Origin: Bacteroidales bacterium
GTDB taxonomy: Bacteria; Bacteroidota; Bacteroidia; Bacteroidales; DTU049
NCBI GenBank assembly: GCA_018432645.1
Contig: JAHDSP010000096.1
Span: 1 to 7,960, forward strand
Reading direction: 5' to 3'
DNA: 7,960 nt
The notes under the pieces are model-generated. The model worked only from the letters and a program-made list of their open reading frames with translations, did not search any database and was not told where the DNA came from. Every line of letters starts with the position of its first letter. Within the stretch, counting starts at the first letter, position 1. Positions 1 to 5,716 of this stretch are shown here, piece after piece. Position numbers and translations under genes: made by a program.

Positions 1-459
1 GGTAGCAAAAGTGATTGCTTTACCTTTACTTCTTAAATAAGCAAATGGAATGCTAGATATCGCATCTGTTCCAGCTATAATGGCAAAAAATATTACATAT
101 TCCCCATTACCTGCGTATCCTAATCCACTAGCTATATTATTTGAAAATATACTTAATATTAATATAAAAAAACTTGAAGTTAATAAAATAGAACTAAATG
201 CTGTGCTATAAACTCTTTCTTGATCGTTTAAATTTTTGTCATTTATAAATCTAAAAAAAGCTGTTTCCATTCCATAGGTTAAGATAACTAAAAATATGGC
301 TGCGTATGCGTAGAATTCTACGTAAACAGCTGCTTCTGCAGGCAAAAATAATCTAGAGTATAATGGTACTAATAAATAATTTAATAATCTACCTAAAATG
401 CTACTAGTACCATAAACAACTGTTTGCTTAGCTAATGAAGATACAGATCCTTTTGCCAT
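1..459 (-). CDS. Polysaccharide/lipopolysaccharide flippase, Wzx/MATE-like (partial, N-terminal 153 residues)
   Basis: Translating the minus strand from the ATG at 459 gives 153 codons, open to the left edge, so the C-terminus is missing (family members are usually about 450-500 residues). The protein starts MAKGSVSSLAKQTVVYGTSS and continues into ILGRLLNYLLVPLYSRLF. This matches the usual N-terminus of Bacteroidetes oligosaccharide flippases: a short polar head, then a first helix with a GR..NYLL.PLY pattern. Hydrophobic segments lie at about residues 14-38, 46-69, 84-106 and 120-141, as expected for the first helices of an inner-membrane transporter of the MVF/MATE superfamily. Such proteins move lipid-linked sugar units across the inner membrane for LPS, capsule or exopolysaccharide assembly. 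The start is supported by a promoter 23-51 bases upstream and by A at -3 and -6. The gene is transcribed divergently from the pyrophosphatase. The substrate cannot be told from this fragment. Confidence 0.85.
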   Translation of the reverse strand, partial: MAKGSVSSLAKQTVVYGTSSILGRLLNYLLVPLYSRLFLPAEAAVYVEFYAYAAIFLVILTYGMETAFFRFINDKNLNDQERVYSTAFSSILLTSSFFILILSIFSNNIASGLGYAGNGEYVIFFAIIAGTDAISSIPFAYLRSKGKAITFAT

Positions 460-481
460 TTTGATTATAGTGTTATATTTA

Positions 482-510
482 CAAAAATAATCAATTAGTA
501 TAATAACAAA
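482..510 (-). promoter_or_regulatory. Bacteroidetes-type promoter for the flippase gene
   Basis: Read on the minus strand, TTTG (507-510) is followed by 17 bases and then TATTTTTG (482-489). This matches the Bacteroidetes primary sigma consensus of TTG at -33 and TAnnTTTG at -7, with a spacer at the short end of the accepted range. It would start transcription around 474-477 and leave a leader of about 15-18 bases before the ATG at 459. The match is by eye; in DNA this AT-rich some chance matches are expected. Confidence 0.6.
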
Positions 511-674
511 ATTTTATTTAACTAAAATTTTTTAAAAAAATAAAAAAAACAACTATGTATCAATGATAAAAGTTTAATAATTTAAAACATAATTTATTCG
601 ATTAATTTTAACTTATAAGATTAAACATATAATAATATAAACATACAATAAAAAATTAAGATAAAAATTTTCTA

Positions 675-682
675 TAATTTTG
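675..682 (+). promoter_or_regulatory. Candidate -7 promoter element of the pyrophosphatase gene
   Basis: TAATTTTG at 675-682 fits the Bacteroidetes -7 consensus TAnnTTTG exactly. No TTG is present at the matching -33 distance, so the promoter is incomplete by sequence. If it is real, transcription would start near 687-690. That would make the first ATG (687) unusable and favour the in-frame ATG at 705. Confidence 0.35.
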
Positions 683-686
683 TTGC

Positions 687-3092
687 ATGAAAAAAAATGC
701 AATTATGAAAAAGTTATTAAGTCTATTAATTTTATTGGCGGCGCCGGTAATAGTAAAAGCTAGCGAAGCTAATTTAGTAGTACCAGATGCTATGAAGTCT
801 GAAAAATGGCTTTATATTGGTTTCTTTATTACTTTAATTGGTATTTTATTTGGTTTTTTGCAATATAAAAAAGTAATTAAAAAGTCTGCTCATAAAAGTA
901 TGCTAGATGTAGCTAATGTCATTTATCAAACTGGAAAAACTTATTTAATTCAGCAAGGTAAATTTCTTATAATTTTATTTCTAATTGTAGGGGCAGTGAT
1001 AGCTTTTTATTTTGGATATTTGAGTGAGCCCAGATTTAATGTTGGAGAAGTATTGTTTATTCTAATGTGGACATTGATTGGTATTTTAGGATCTTATTCT
1101 GTAGCTTGGTTTGGCATTAGGATGAATACTTTAGCAAATTCGCGTATGGCCTTTGCTAGTTTAGAAGACAAACCTTTTAAGCTTTTCAATATTCCGATGC
1201 AGGCTGGTATGAGCATTGGCATGATGTTAATAAGTTTAGAACTAATAATAATGTTATTTATTTTGATGGTGCTACCTGGGAACCTTGCTGGAGCTAGTTT
1301 CATAGGTTTTGCTATTGGAGAATCATTAGGTGCATCAGTTTTGAGAATCGCTGGAGGTATATTTACTAAGATTGCTGACATTGGTTCTGATCTTATGAAA
1401 GTGATTTTTAAAATCGGAGAAGATGATCCTCGTAATCCAGGTACTATAGCTGATTGTACGGGTGATAATGCTGGTGATAGCGTAGGCCCTACTGCTGACG
1501 GTTTCGAAACTTATGGTGTTACAGGTGTGGCTTTAATAGCTTTTATTTTACTTGCTGTAGATGGTATAGATCATCAAGTGCAATTTTTGGCTTGGATTTT
1601 TGGTATTCGTCTGTCTATGCTTATAGCTTCTCTTGTAGGATATTATTTGAATGATTTTATAGCTAAGAAAACTTTTGGTAAAAATAATAAAGTAGATTTT
1701 GAGAAACCCCTTATGTCACTCATTGTAATAACATCTATTATTTCTATCTTGATGACTTTTTTAGTGAGTTACATAATTTTAGGAGCAAGTTATCCCGGTC
1801 TATGGGTTGGGTTAAGTATAATTATTAGTTTAGGAACTTTGGCAGCTTTGATAATACCTGAGCTAACAAAGTTTTCTGTTAGTCCAAATTCTAGACATGC
1901 TAAAGAAGTCGTGGAATCTAGTAAACGTGGTGGTGCATCATTAAATATTTTATCAGGGATTGTAACTGGCTATTATTCAGCATTTTATCATGCTGTAGCC
2001 ATAGCTATTTTAATGGTATTAGGATATATAACTACGCTGTATTTTGGATTAGGTAATTATATGATTTATCCAGTGATATTTAGTTTTGGGTTAATAGCAT
2101 TTGGTATGTTAGGTATGGGACCTGTTACTATAGCAGTAGATAGCTATGGGCCAGTAACAGATAATGCTCAATCTATTTATGAATTATCATTAATAGAAGA
2201 AATTCCAGATATAGACAAAGAGATAGAAAGGGATTTCAATTTTAAACCGAATTTTGATGATGCAAAAAATTATTTAGAAGCTAATGATGGTGCAGGTAAT
2301 ACATTCAAAGCCACTGCTAAGCCAGTTCTAATTGGTACAGCAGTTGTAGGTGCTACAACTATGATTTTTTCTATTATTTTAGTTATAAAAAATACCTTAG
2401 GTATTGATCCTGCTCAAATATTAAATTTATTAAATCCTTTTACAATTATAGGGTTCTTATTAGGTGGTAGTGTGATATATTGGTTTAGTGGAGCAGCTAA
2501 TCATGCTGTGAATGCAGGTGCTGGCAAAGCTGTTAATTATATTAAGCAACATATACAATTAGATAAAGATGCTCCCAAAAAAGCTTCTACTAAAACCTCA
2601 AAAGAAGTGGTACGCATTTGTACGATATATGCTCAGAATGGAATGATTAACATTTTTATTGCTGTTTTTTCTTTTGCCTTAGCTTTTGCTTTTTTCTCGT
2701 CACCTGCCTATGATATTAATGCAGTTTCATTTTTTGTAAGTTATCTGATTTCTATAGCATTTTTTGGATTAATGCAAGCAGTGTTTATGGCTAACGCTGG
2801 AGGTGTATGGGATAATGCGAAAAAAATCGTAGAGGTTGATATGAAACAAAAAGGGACACCACTTCATGATGCTACAGTAATAGGAGATACCGTAGGAGAT
2901 CCTTTCAAAGATACTGCCTCAGTTTCTTTGAATCCTATAATAAAATTCACAACATTATTTGGCTTGCTAGCGATGGAAATAGCTATTAGCGAAGGATTTA
3001 GAAATATAGCTCCATACATAGGTATAGTATTTTTAATAATTGCTATATTTTTCGCTATGCGATCATTCTTTGGGCTAAATGTAAAAGAATAA
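687..3092 (+). CDS. hppA: Membrane-bound ion-translocating inorganic pyrophosphatase (H+/Na+-PPase)
   Basis: This inner-membrane enzyme hydrolyses pyrophosphate and uses the energy to pump H+ and/or Na+ out of the cytoplasm. The 801 residues carry all the family's cytosolic active-site motifs. The first is EDDPRNPGTIAD at 245-256, followed by GDNAGD (259-264) and DGFETYG (271-277). The others are GPVTDNA (488-494), GAGNTFKA (535-542), WDNAKK (708-713) and GDTVGDPFKDT (733-743). About 16 hydrophobic segments are spread along the chain. Glu274 in DGFETY sits where the gate glutamate of Na+-PPases lies. Lys541 occupies the position (460 in Carboxydothermus numbering) where Lys marks potassium-independent enzymes, but position 463 is Ala544, not the usual Thr. 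The loop between DNA and GNT is about 20 residues longer than in classical members. Residues 7-25 resemble a signal peptide. The chosen start is the longest frame; ATG at 705, which has A at -3, is at least as likely. It is transcribed alone, with a hairpin after the stop. Pumped ion not determinable from sequence. Confidence 0.96.
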   Translation: MKKNAIMKKLLSLLILLAAPVIVKASEANLVVPDAMKSEKWLYIGFFITLIGILFGFLQYKKVIKKSAHKSMLDVANVIYQTGKTYLIQQGKFLIILFLIVGAVIAFYFGYLSEPRFNVGEVLFILMWTLIGILGSYSVAWFGIRMNTLANSRMAFASLEDKPFKLFNIPMQAGMSIGMMLISLELIIMLFILMVLPGNLAGASFIGFAIGESLGASVLRIAGGIFTKIADIGSDLMKVIFKIGEDDPRNPGTIADCTGDNAGDSVGPTADGFETYGVTGVALIAFILLAVDGIDHQVQFLAWIFGIRLSMLIASLVGYYLNDFIAKKTFGKNNKVDFEKPLMSLIVITSIISILMTFLVSYIILGASYPGLWVGLSIIISLGTLAALIIPELTKFSVSPNSRHAKEVVESSKRGGASLNILSGIVTGYYSAFYHAVAIAILMVLGYITTLYFGLGNYMIYPVIFSFGLIAFGMLGMGPVTIAVDSYGPVTDNAQSIYELSLIEEIPDIDKEIERDFNFKPNFDDAKNYLEANDGAGNTFKATAKPVLIGTAVVGATTMIFSIILVIKNTLGIDPAQILNLLNPFTIIGFLLGGSVIYWFSGAANHAVNAGAGKAVNYIKQHIQLDKDAPKKASTKTSKEVVRICTIYAQNGMINIFIAVFSFALAFAFFSSPAYDINAVSFFVSYLISIAFFGLMQAVFMANAGGVWDNAKKIVEVDMKQKGTPLHDATVIGDTVGDPFKDTASVSLNPIIKFTTLFGLLAMEIAISEGFRNIAPYIGIVFLIIAIFFAMRSFFGLNVKE

Positions 3093-3115
3093 TTCATTTA
3101 CATTATTTGAGAAAA

Positions 3116-3140
3116 TAATAAAAATTAAAAATTTTTATTA
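3116..3140 (+). terminator. All-A/T hairpin after hppA, candidate terminator
   Basis: An 11-base stem (3116-3126 with 3130-3140) closes a three-base AAA loop. It lies 24 bases past the hppA stop codon. The stem has no G or C, so it is weak for an intrinsic terminator, although the descending arm is T-rich. Its position and perfect pairing support a termination or mRNA-end role, but AT-rich DNA yields such palindromes by chance. Confidence 0.4.
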
Positions 3141-3181
3141 AATATAGCTATTACCATTAATGAATTATTAAAATATAGTTA

Positions 3182-3201
3182 TTAATTAAACGCTTAATTA
3201 A
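3182..3201. repeat. Short inverted repeat TTAATTAA-ACGC-TTAATTAA
   Basis: Two copies of the self-complementary octamer TTAATTAA flank the four bases ACGC, in the intergenic region between hppA and the next gene. It can be read as a hairpin or as a tandem palindromic protein site. It lies about 60-85 bases upstream of the presumed promoter of the 3299 gene. The role is unknown and a chance origin is possible given the base composition. Confidence 0.3.
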
Positions 3202-3264
3202 ATTACATTATTTAAAACCTAAAAATTATGAGAAAAATAACATTTTTTATTGACTAATTTTTTG

Positions 3265-3272
3265 TATCTTTA
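3265..3272 (+). promoter_or_regulatory. Candidate -7 element for the 3299 gene
   Basis: TATCTTTA at 3265-3272 is aligned, at a constant offset of 987 bases, with the perfect TATATTTG element of the gene at 4286, and the sequence between each element and its start codon is nearly identical. It differs from TAnnTTTG only at the last base. No TTG lies at the equivalent -33 place; the nearest is TTG at 3250-3252, with a 12-base spacer that is too short. The call rests mainly on the match to the neighbouring promoter. Confidence 0.4.
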
Positions 3273-3302
3273 TTTTTTAATTTTAAAAATATAAAAATAT
3301 GA
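3273..3302 (+). repeat. Shared 30-base leader, copy 1 (includes the start codon)
   Basis: These 30 bases are identical to 4260-4289. Each copy runs from just after the -7 element to one base past the ATG, so it covers the predicted 5' untranslated leader. It is made almost only of A and T and gives A at -3 and -6 relative to ATG, which suits Bacteroidetes translation starts that do not use Shine-Dalgarno pairing. Confidence 0.75.
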
Positions 3303-4198
3303 GACCAAAAATAATTTTAACACTGCTCTTTGTCGTAATTGTGCAGTTTTGTTTTGGGCAAAATCCTGAATTCAAGTTTTATTTAGCATTTGAAGATTCT
3401 GCCGGTAACAAAGATACAATTTGGCTTGGTTACGACCCATCAGCAACACTTGGGATTGATATATTATTTGGAGAAGAAAATATTAAAGGAATTCCTTTTA
3501 ATGAACCTTTTGAGGTAAGGATATCAAATGATTGGTATTTTATGCCTTATGATACTTTACCTAACGCGTCTGATACATTTAGCTATTGTAGTGATGGCTC
3601 ACTTTATCATACAAAAACACAGATTTATAATTTTAACCCTTACTCTTCTGGTACATCCCAAATTTATATAAATATTCTATGTAAGAATTTTCCAATTATT
3701 GTGAGATGGGGTAACTCTCATAATTTTTTAAGCGACAGCCTATACGGTACTTTATTAACGAATTGGTTTCCTGGAGGGTGGTTTGATTTCCCAGGAACCA
3801 TGTATGACGAATGGCCTACTTTTTTACGAGAAACTGACAGTACAATTTTTAATGTATTACCATATCGTTATATAGATGCAAATAATGATACTATTTCTTT
3901 GCTCTTTTTTGCTTTTCTTTCAAAAGAACAATTGAGTATCGGAATAGACCAATTTATACCCCAAACAAAGTTAATTAAAATTTTCCCTACAATCAGTAAT
4001 GGTGAATTTTATATTCAAACAAGTGCAACTCCTTTAAAAATACAAGTTTACAATAGCATTGGCATTAAGATATTGGATAATACAATAATTTATCCCGAAA
4101 CAAAAATAGATTTATCCAATGAGCCAAATGGCTTATATTATCTGATAATAAGGGATAATAATAAAATTATAAGAACGGAAAAATTAATAAAATTTTAA
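3299..4198 (+). CDS. Secreted protein with T9SS type A C-terminal sorting domain
   Basis: The 299-residue protein begins with a clear signal peptide: MRPK, a hydrophobic core to about residue 17, and probable signal peptidase I cleavage after FCFG, leaving Gln21 as the mature N-terminus, common in this phylum. Residues 24-75 contain AFEDSAGNKDTIWLGYDPSA and then FGEENI. I associate this pattern with an uncharacterised beta-rich module in Bacteroidetes secreted proteins, from memory only. The middle part is not recognised; it has two cysteines (97 and 128) that could form a disulfide. Residues about 225-299 form a T9SS type A sorting domain: IKIFPTISNGEFYI, then IQVYNSIGIKI, NGLYYLII and a short basic end (TEKLIKF). 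The usual FPNPSNG appears here as FPTISNG. The protein is predicted to cross the outer membrane and be released or anchored on the surface. The start follows from the signal peptide and leader. Function unknown. Confidence 0.88.
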   Translation: MRPKIILTLLFVVIVQFCFGQNPEFKFYLAFEDSAGNKDTIWLGYDPSATLGIDILFGEENIKGIPFNEPFEVRISNDWYFMPYDTLPNASDTFSYCSDGSLYHTKTQIYNFNPYSSGTSQIYINILCKNFPIIVRWGNSHNFLSDSLYGTLLTNWFPGGWFDFPGTMYDEWPTFLRETDSTIFNVLPYRYIDANNDTISLLFFAFLSKEQLSIGIDQFIPQTKLIKIFPTISNGEFYIQTSATPLKIQVYNSIGIKILDNTIIYPETKIDLSNEPNGLYYLIIRDNNKIIRTEKLIKF

Positions 4199-4220
4199 TC
4201 TAATAAATTATGTAAATAAT

Positions 4221-4250
4221 AAAAAAAATTGGATTATTTAAATTTTTTTT
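4221..4250. repeat. Inverted repeat spanning the promoter of the 4286 gene
   Basis: A8TT (4221-4230) and AAT8 (4241-4250) are perfect reverse complements around a 10-base centre. The hairpin lies 23 bases after the stop of the 3299 gene and ends in a T run, so it could act as a weak terminator for that gene. It also overlaps the -33 element and spacer of the next promoter. The stem is pure A/T and may be fortuitous. Confidence 0.35.
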
Positions 4251-4259
4251 GTATATTTG
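4229..4259 (+). promoter_or_regulatory. Bacteroidetes-type promoter for the 4286-5717 unit
   Basis: TTG at 4229-4231, a 20-base spacer and TATATTTG at 4252-4259 match the phylum's -33/-7 consensus with ideal spacing. Transcription would begin around 4264-4267, giving a leader of about 20 bases before the ATG at 4286. This is the best promoter match in the window. It would drive the propeller gene and, by read-through across a six-base gap, the gene at 5717. Confidence 0.7.
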
Positions 4260-4289
4260 TTTTTTAATTTTAAAAATATAAAAATATGA
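4260..4289 (+). repeat. Shared 30-base leader, copy 2 (includes the start codon)
   Basis: Identical over 30 bases to 3273-3302. Together with the adjacent -7 elements (TATATTTG here, TATCTTTA in copy 1) the similarity extends further upstream with a few differences, suggesting that the whole promoter-leader block was copied, or that selection keeps the leader fixed. Confidence 0.75.
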
Positions 4290-5710
4290 AAACAAAAAGT
4301 ATTTTACTCGTTTTTCTTTTACTCTTAACGCAGTCTGTGGTTGCACAAATAATGTTTCAACGTAATTATGGAGGTGCAGCAGATGATTTTGGCTGCAAAG
4401 TTATACAGACCGATGACGGTGGTTATCTTGTTGCTGCTATTACTGAAAGTTACGGAGCAGGGTATAGAGATATTTTTCTTATTCGAACCAATGAATTTGG
4501 AGATACTTTGTGGACAAAAACAATTGGTGGCTTACACGATGATCAACCCAATGCCATGAAAAAAACTAGCGATAATAATTATATTATTGCCGGATCAACA
4601 TCCAGCTTTGGAGCAGGCAACAGTGATGTATATCTGCTCAAAGTGGATCAAAATGGAGATACTATCTGGACAAAAACTTATGGTGGTAGTATGGACGATC
4701 AGGCTCATGATGTTATTCAGACATCAGATGGCGGATATTTGGTTATTGGTAGCACTACAAGTTTTACATCAGGATCTAGCAGTGTTTATGCCATCAGAAC
4801 TGATAGTAATGGAGATACTCTTTGGACAAAATCTTACGAAGAAAAATATTCCAATGTAGGTTGTTCAGTTGTTCAATTATCTGATGGAGGTTTCTTTTTC
4901 TGTGGTTTAACACAAGAATATGCTTCGAGTGGTACAGCGGATTGTTATTTTATTAGAACAAATTCACAAGGTGATACTCTATGGACAAAGACCTATGGAG
5001 GAAATGATTATGATGGTGCATTTTATGCGTATGATACAGTTAATGGCATTATTATTTCAGGCACAACCAAAAGCTTTGGTGCAGGTGGGAATGATATTTT
5101 TTTAGGATTATTCAATTATAACGGAGATAATTTATGGATAAAAACCTATGGTGGAATGAATAGTGATTACGGTGGAGCGTTTGCACCTACCAATGATAAT
5201 GGCTATATCATTACTGGTTATACTAAAAGCTTTGGAGGGGGAGATCAAAGTATGTATTTAATAAAAACAGATAATAATGGCGACACACTATGGACAAGAA
5301 CATTTGGACAAATAGGTGGGTGGGGAGGATGCGTACAACAAACATCAGATAATGGCTATATTATTTCAGGAGAAATAAGCTGGTATGGTAAAGGAATTGA
5401 TGTGTATTTGGTAAAAACAAATTCTGATGGTATATCTGGTTTTCATCAGATAATTAAACCAAATTCAACATTTAATGTCTTTCCTAATCCAAATAATGGT
5501 ACATTTACTATTCAGTTAGATAAAGCGCATTCAAATGTTTCTATTTATGTTTATGATTTAATCGGAAGAATAGTGTATTCAAATAATGGTTTGTTTGATC
5601 AATTAAACACTGAGATAATTAAACTTCCTGATGTTTCTGACGGTTTATATTATGTACATCTTGTAAGTGAAAACATAAATGCTTTTGAAAAAATAATAAT
5701 TAAAAATTAA
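4286..5710 (+). CDS. Secreted seven-repeat beta-propeller-like protein with T9SS type A sorting domain
   Basis: The 474-residue protein has a signal peptide (residues 1-20, cleavage after VVA, mature start Gln21). Residues about 24-385 hold seven tandem repeats of about 52 residues. Their consensus is TKTYGG...DD....V.QTSDGGY, then a glycine-rich SFGAG turn, then D.YLIKTD.NGDTLW. The closing Trp falls at 76, 128, 180, 233, 284 and 336; the seventh repeat lacks it. Seven four-stranded-like units fit a seven-bladed propeller, with the first strand (FQRNYGG) able to close the ring against the incomplete last blade. Residues about 396-474 are a T9SS type A sorting domain: FNVFPNPNNGTFTIQL, IYVYDLIGRIVYS, DGLYYVHL and a terminal KIIIKN. 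The protein is expected to be exported by the Sec system, then T9SS, to the cell surface or medium. No catalytic motif is visible; a binding or scaffold role is inference. A good promoter precedes it and the next gene starts six bases downstream. Confidence 0.92.
   Translation: MKTKSILLVFLLLLTQSVVAQIMFQRNYGGAADDFGCKVIQTDDGGYLVAAITESYGAGYRDIFLIRTNEFGDTLWTKTIGGLHDDQPNAMKKTSDNNYIIAGSTSSFGAGNSDVYLLKVDQNGDTIWTKTYGGSMDDQAHDVIQTSDGGYLVIGSTTSFTSGSSSVYAIRTDSNGDTLWTKSYEEKYSNVGCSVVQLSDGGFFFCGLTQEYASSGTADCYFIRTNSQGDTLWTKTYGGNDYDGAFYAYDTVNGIIISGTTKSFGAGGNDIFLGLFNYNGDNLWIKTYGGMNSDYGGAFAPTNDNGYIITGYTKSFGGGDQSMYLIKTDNNGDTLWTRTFGQIGGWGGCVQQTSDNGYIISGEISWYGKGIDVYLVKTNSDGISGFHQIIKPNSTFNVFPNPNNGTFTIQLDKAHSNVSIYVYDLIGRIVYSNNGLFDQLNTEIIKLPDVSDGLYYVHLVSENINAFEKIIIKN
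4355..5440 (+). repeat. Seven in-frame ~156-base coding repeats (propeller blades)
   Basis: The repeat unit is about 156 bases. Its most constant DNA segment encodes NGDTLWTKT: GGAGATACT followed closely by TGGACAAAA, seen near 4499, 4654 and 4811, with diverged versions near 4970, 5120 and 5280. Distances between the closing Trp codons are 52, 52, 53, 51 and 52 codons. The copies have drifted at DNA level, so this is an old protein repeat and not a recent slippage array. Repeat 4 is the most divergent at its start (SYEEKYSN in place of TYGG..DD). Confidence 0.85.
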
Positions 5711-5716
5711 TTGCAT

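Larger units (their letters stand above)
460..686. other. Divergent intergenic region, very AT-rich
   Basis: These 227 bases separate the divergent flippase and pyrophosphatase genes. I see no open frame of note and no RNA gene. The region contains the flippase promoter (482-510), a run of T6 followed by A7 and then A8 around 528-549, and a possible -7 element for the pyrophosphatase at its right end. The A/T tracts suggest bent or easily melted DNA, but no specific operator is recognisable. Confidence 0.6.

Noticed and set aside
520..550. A/T tracts as a replication origin or terminator pair between the divergent genes
   Set aside because: There are no DnaA-box-like repeats and no GC-containing stem. 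Runs of A and T are common throughout the intergenic DNA of this window.
1094..1381. Open minus-strand frame of about 95 codons inside hppA
   Set aside because: It lies fully opposite the conserved pyrophosphatase coding sequence, has no promoter or signal of its own and no recognisable domain. The same applies to the minus-strand frames at 2864-3097 and 7164-7352.
3299..3361. Lipoprotein reading of the 3299 product because of Cys18 in the signal region
   Set aside because: The residues before Cys18 (VQF) do not fit a lipobox, and FCFG followed by Gln fits signal peptidase I cleavage. The C-terminal sorting domain also supports T9SS export.
4368..5105. Three plus-strand frames inside the repeat gene (4368-4559, 4587-4859, 4920-5105)
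   Set aside because: They recur because the DNA repeats keep an alternate frame open. Their translations are themselves shifted copies of the repeat and carry no independent gene features.
4355..5440. CRISPR or recent tandem-duplication array suggested by the regular 156-base period
   Set aside because: The period is in-frame, the copies have diverged at DNA level while keeping protein features, and the unit length is far from CRISPR repeat-spacer spacing.
5711..5716. TTG at 5711 as the start of the third secreted-protein gene
   Set aside because: It adds only Met-His before the ATG at 5717, which begins a standard signal peptide. TTG directly after the upstream stop is allowed but less likely.
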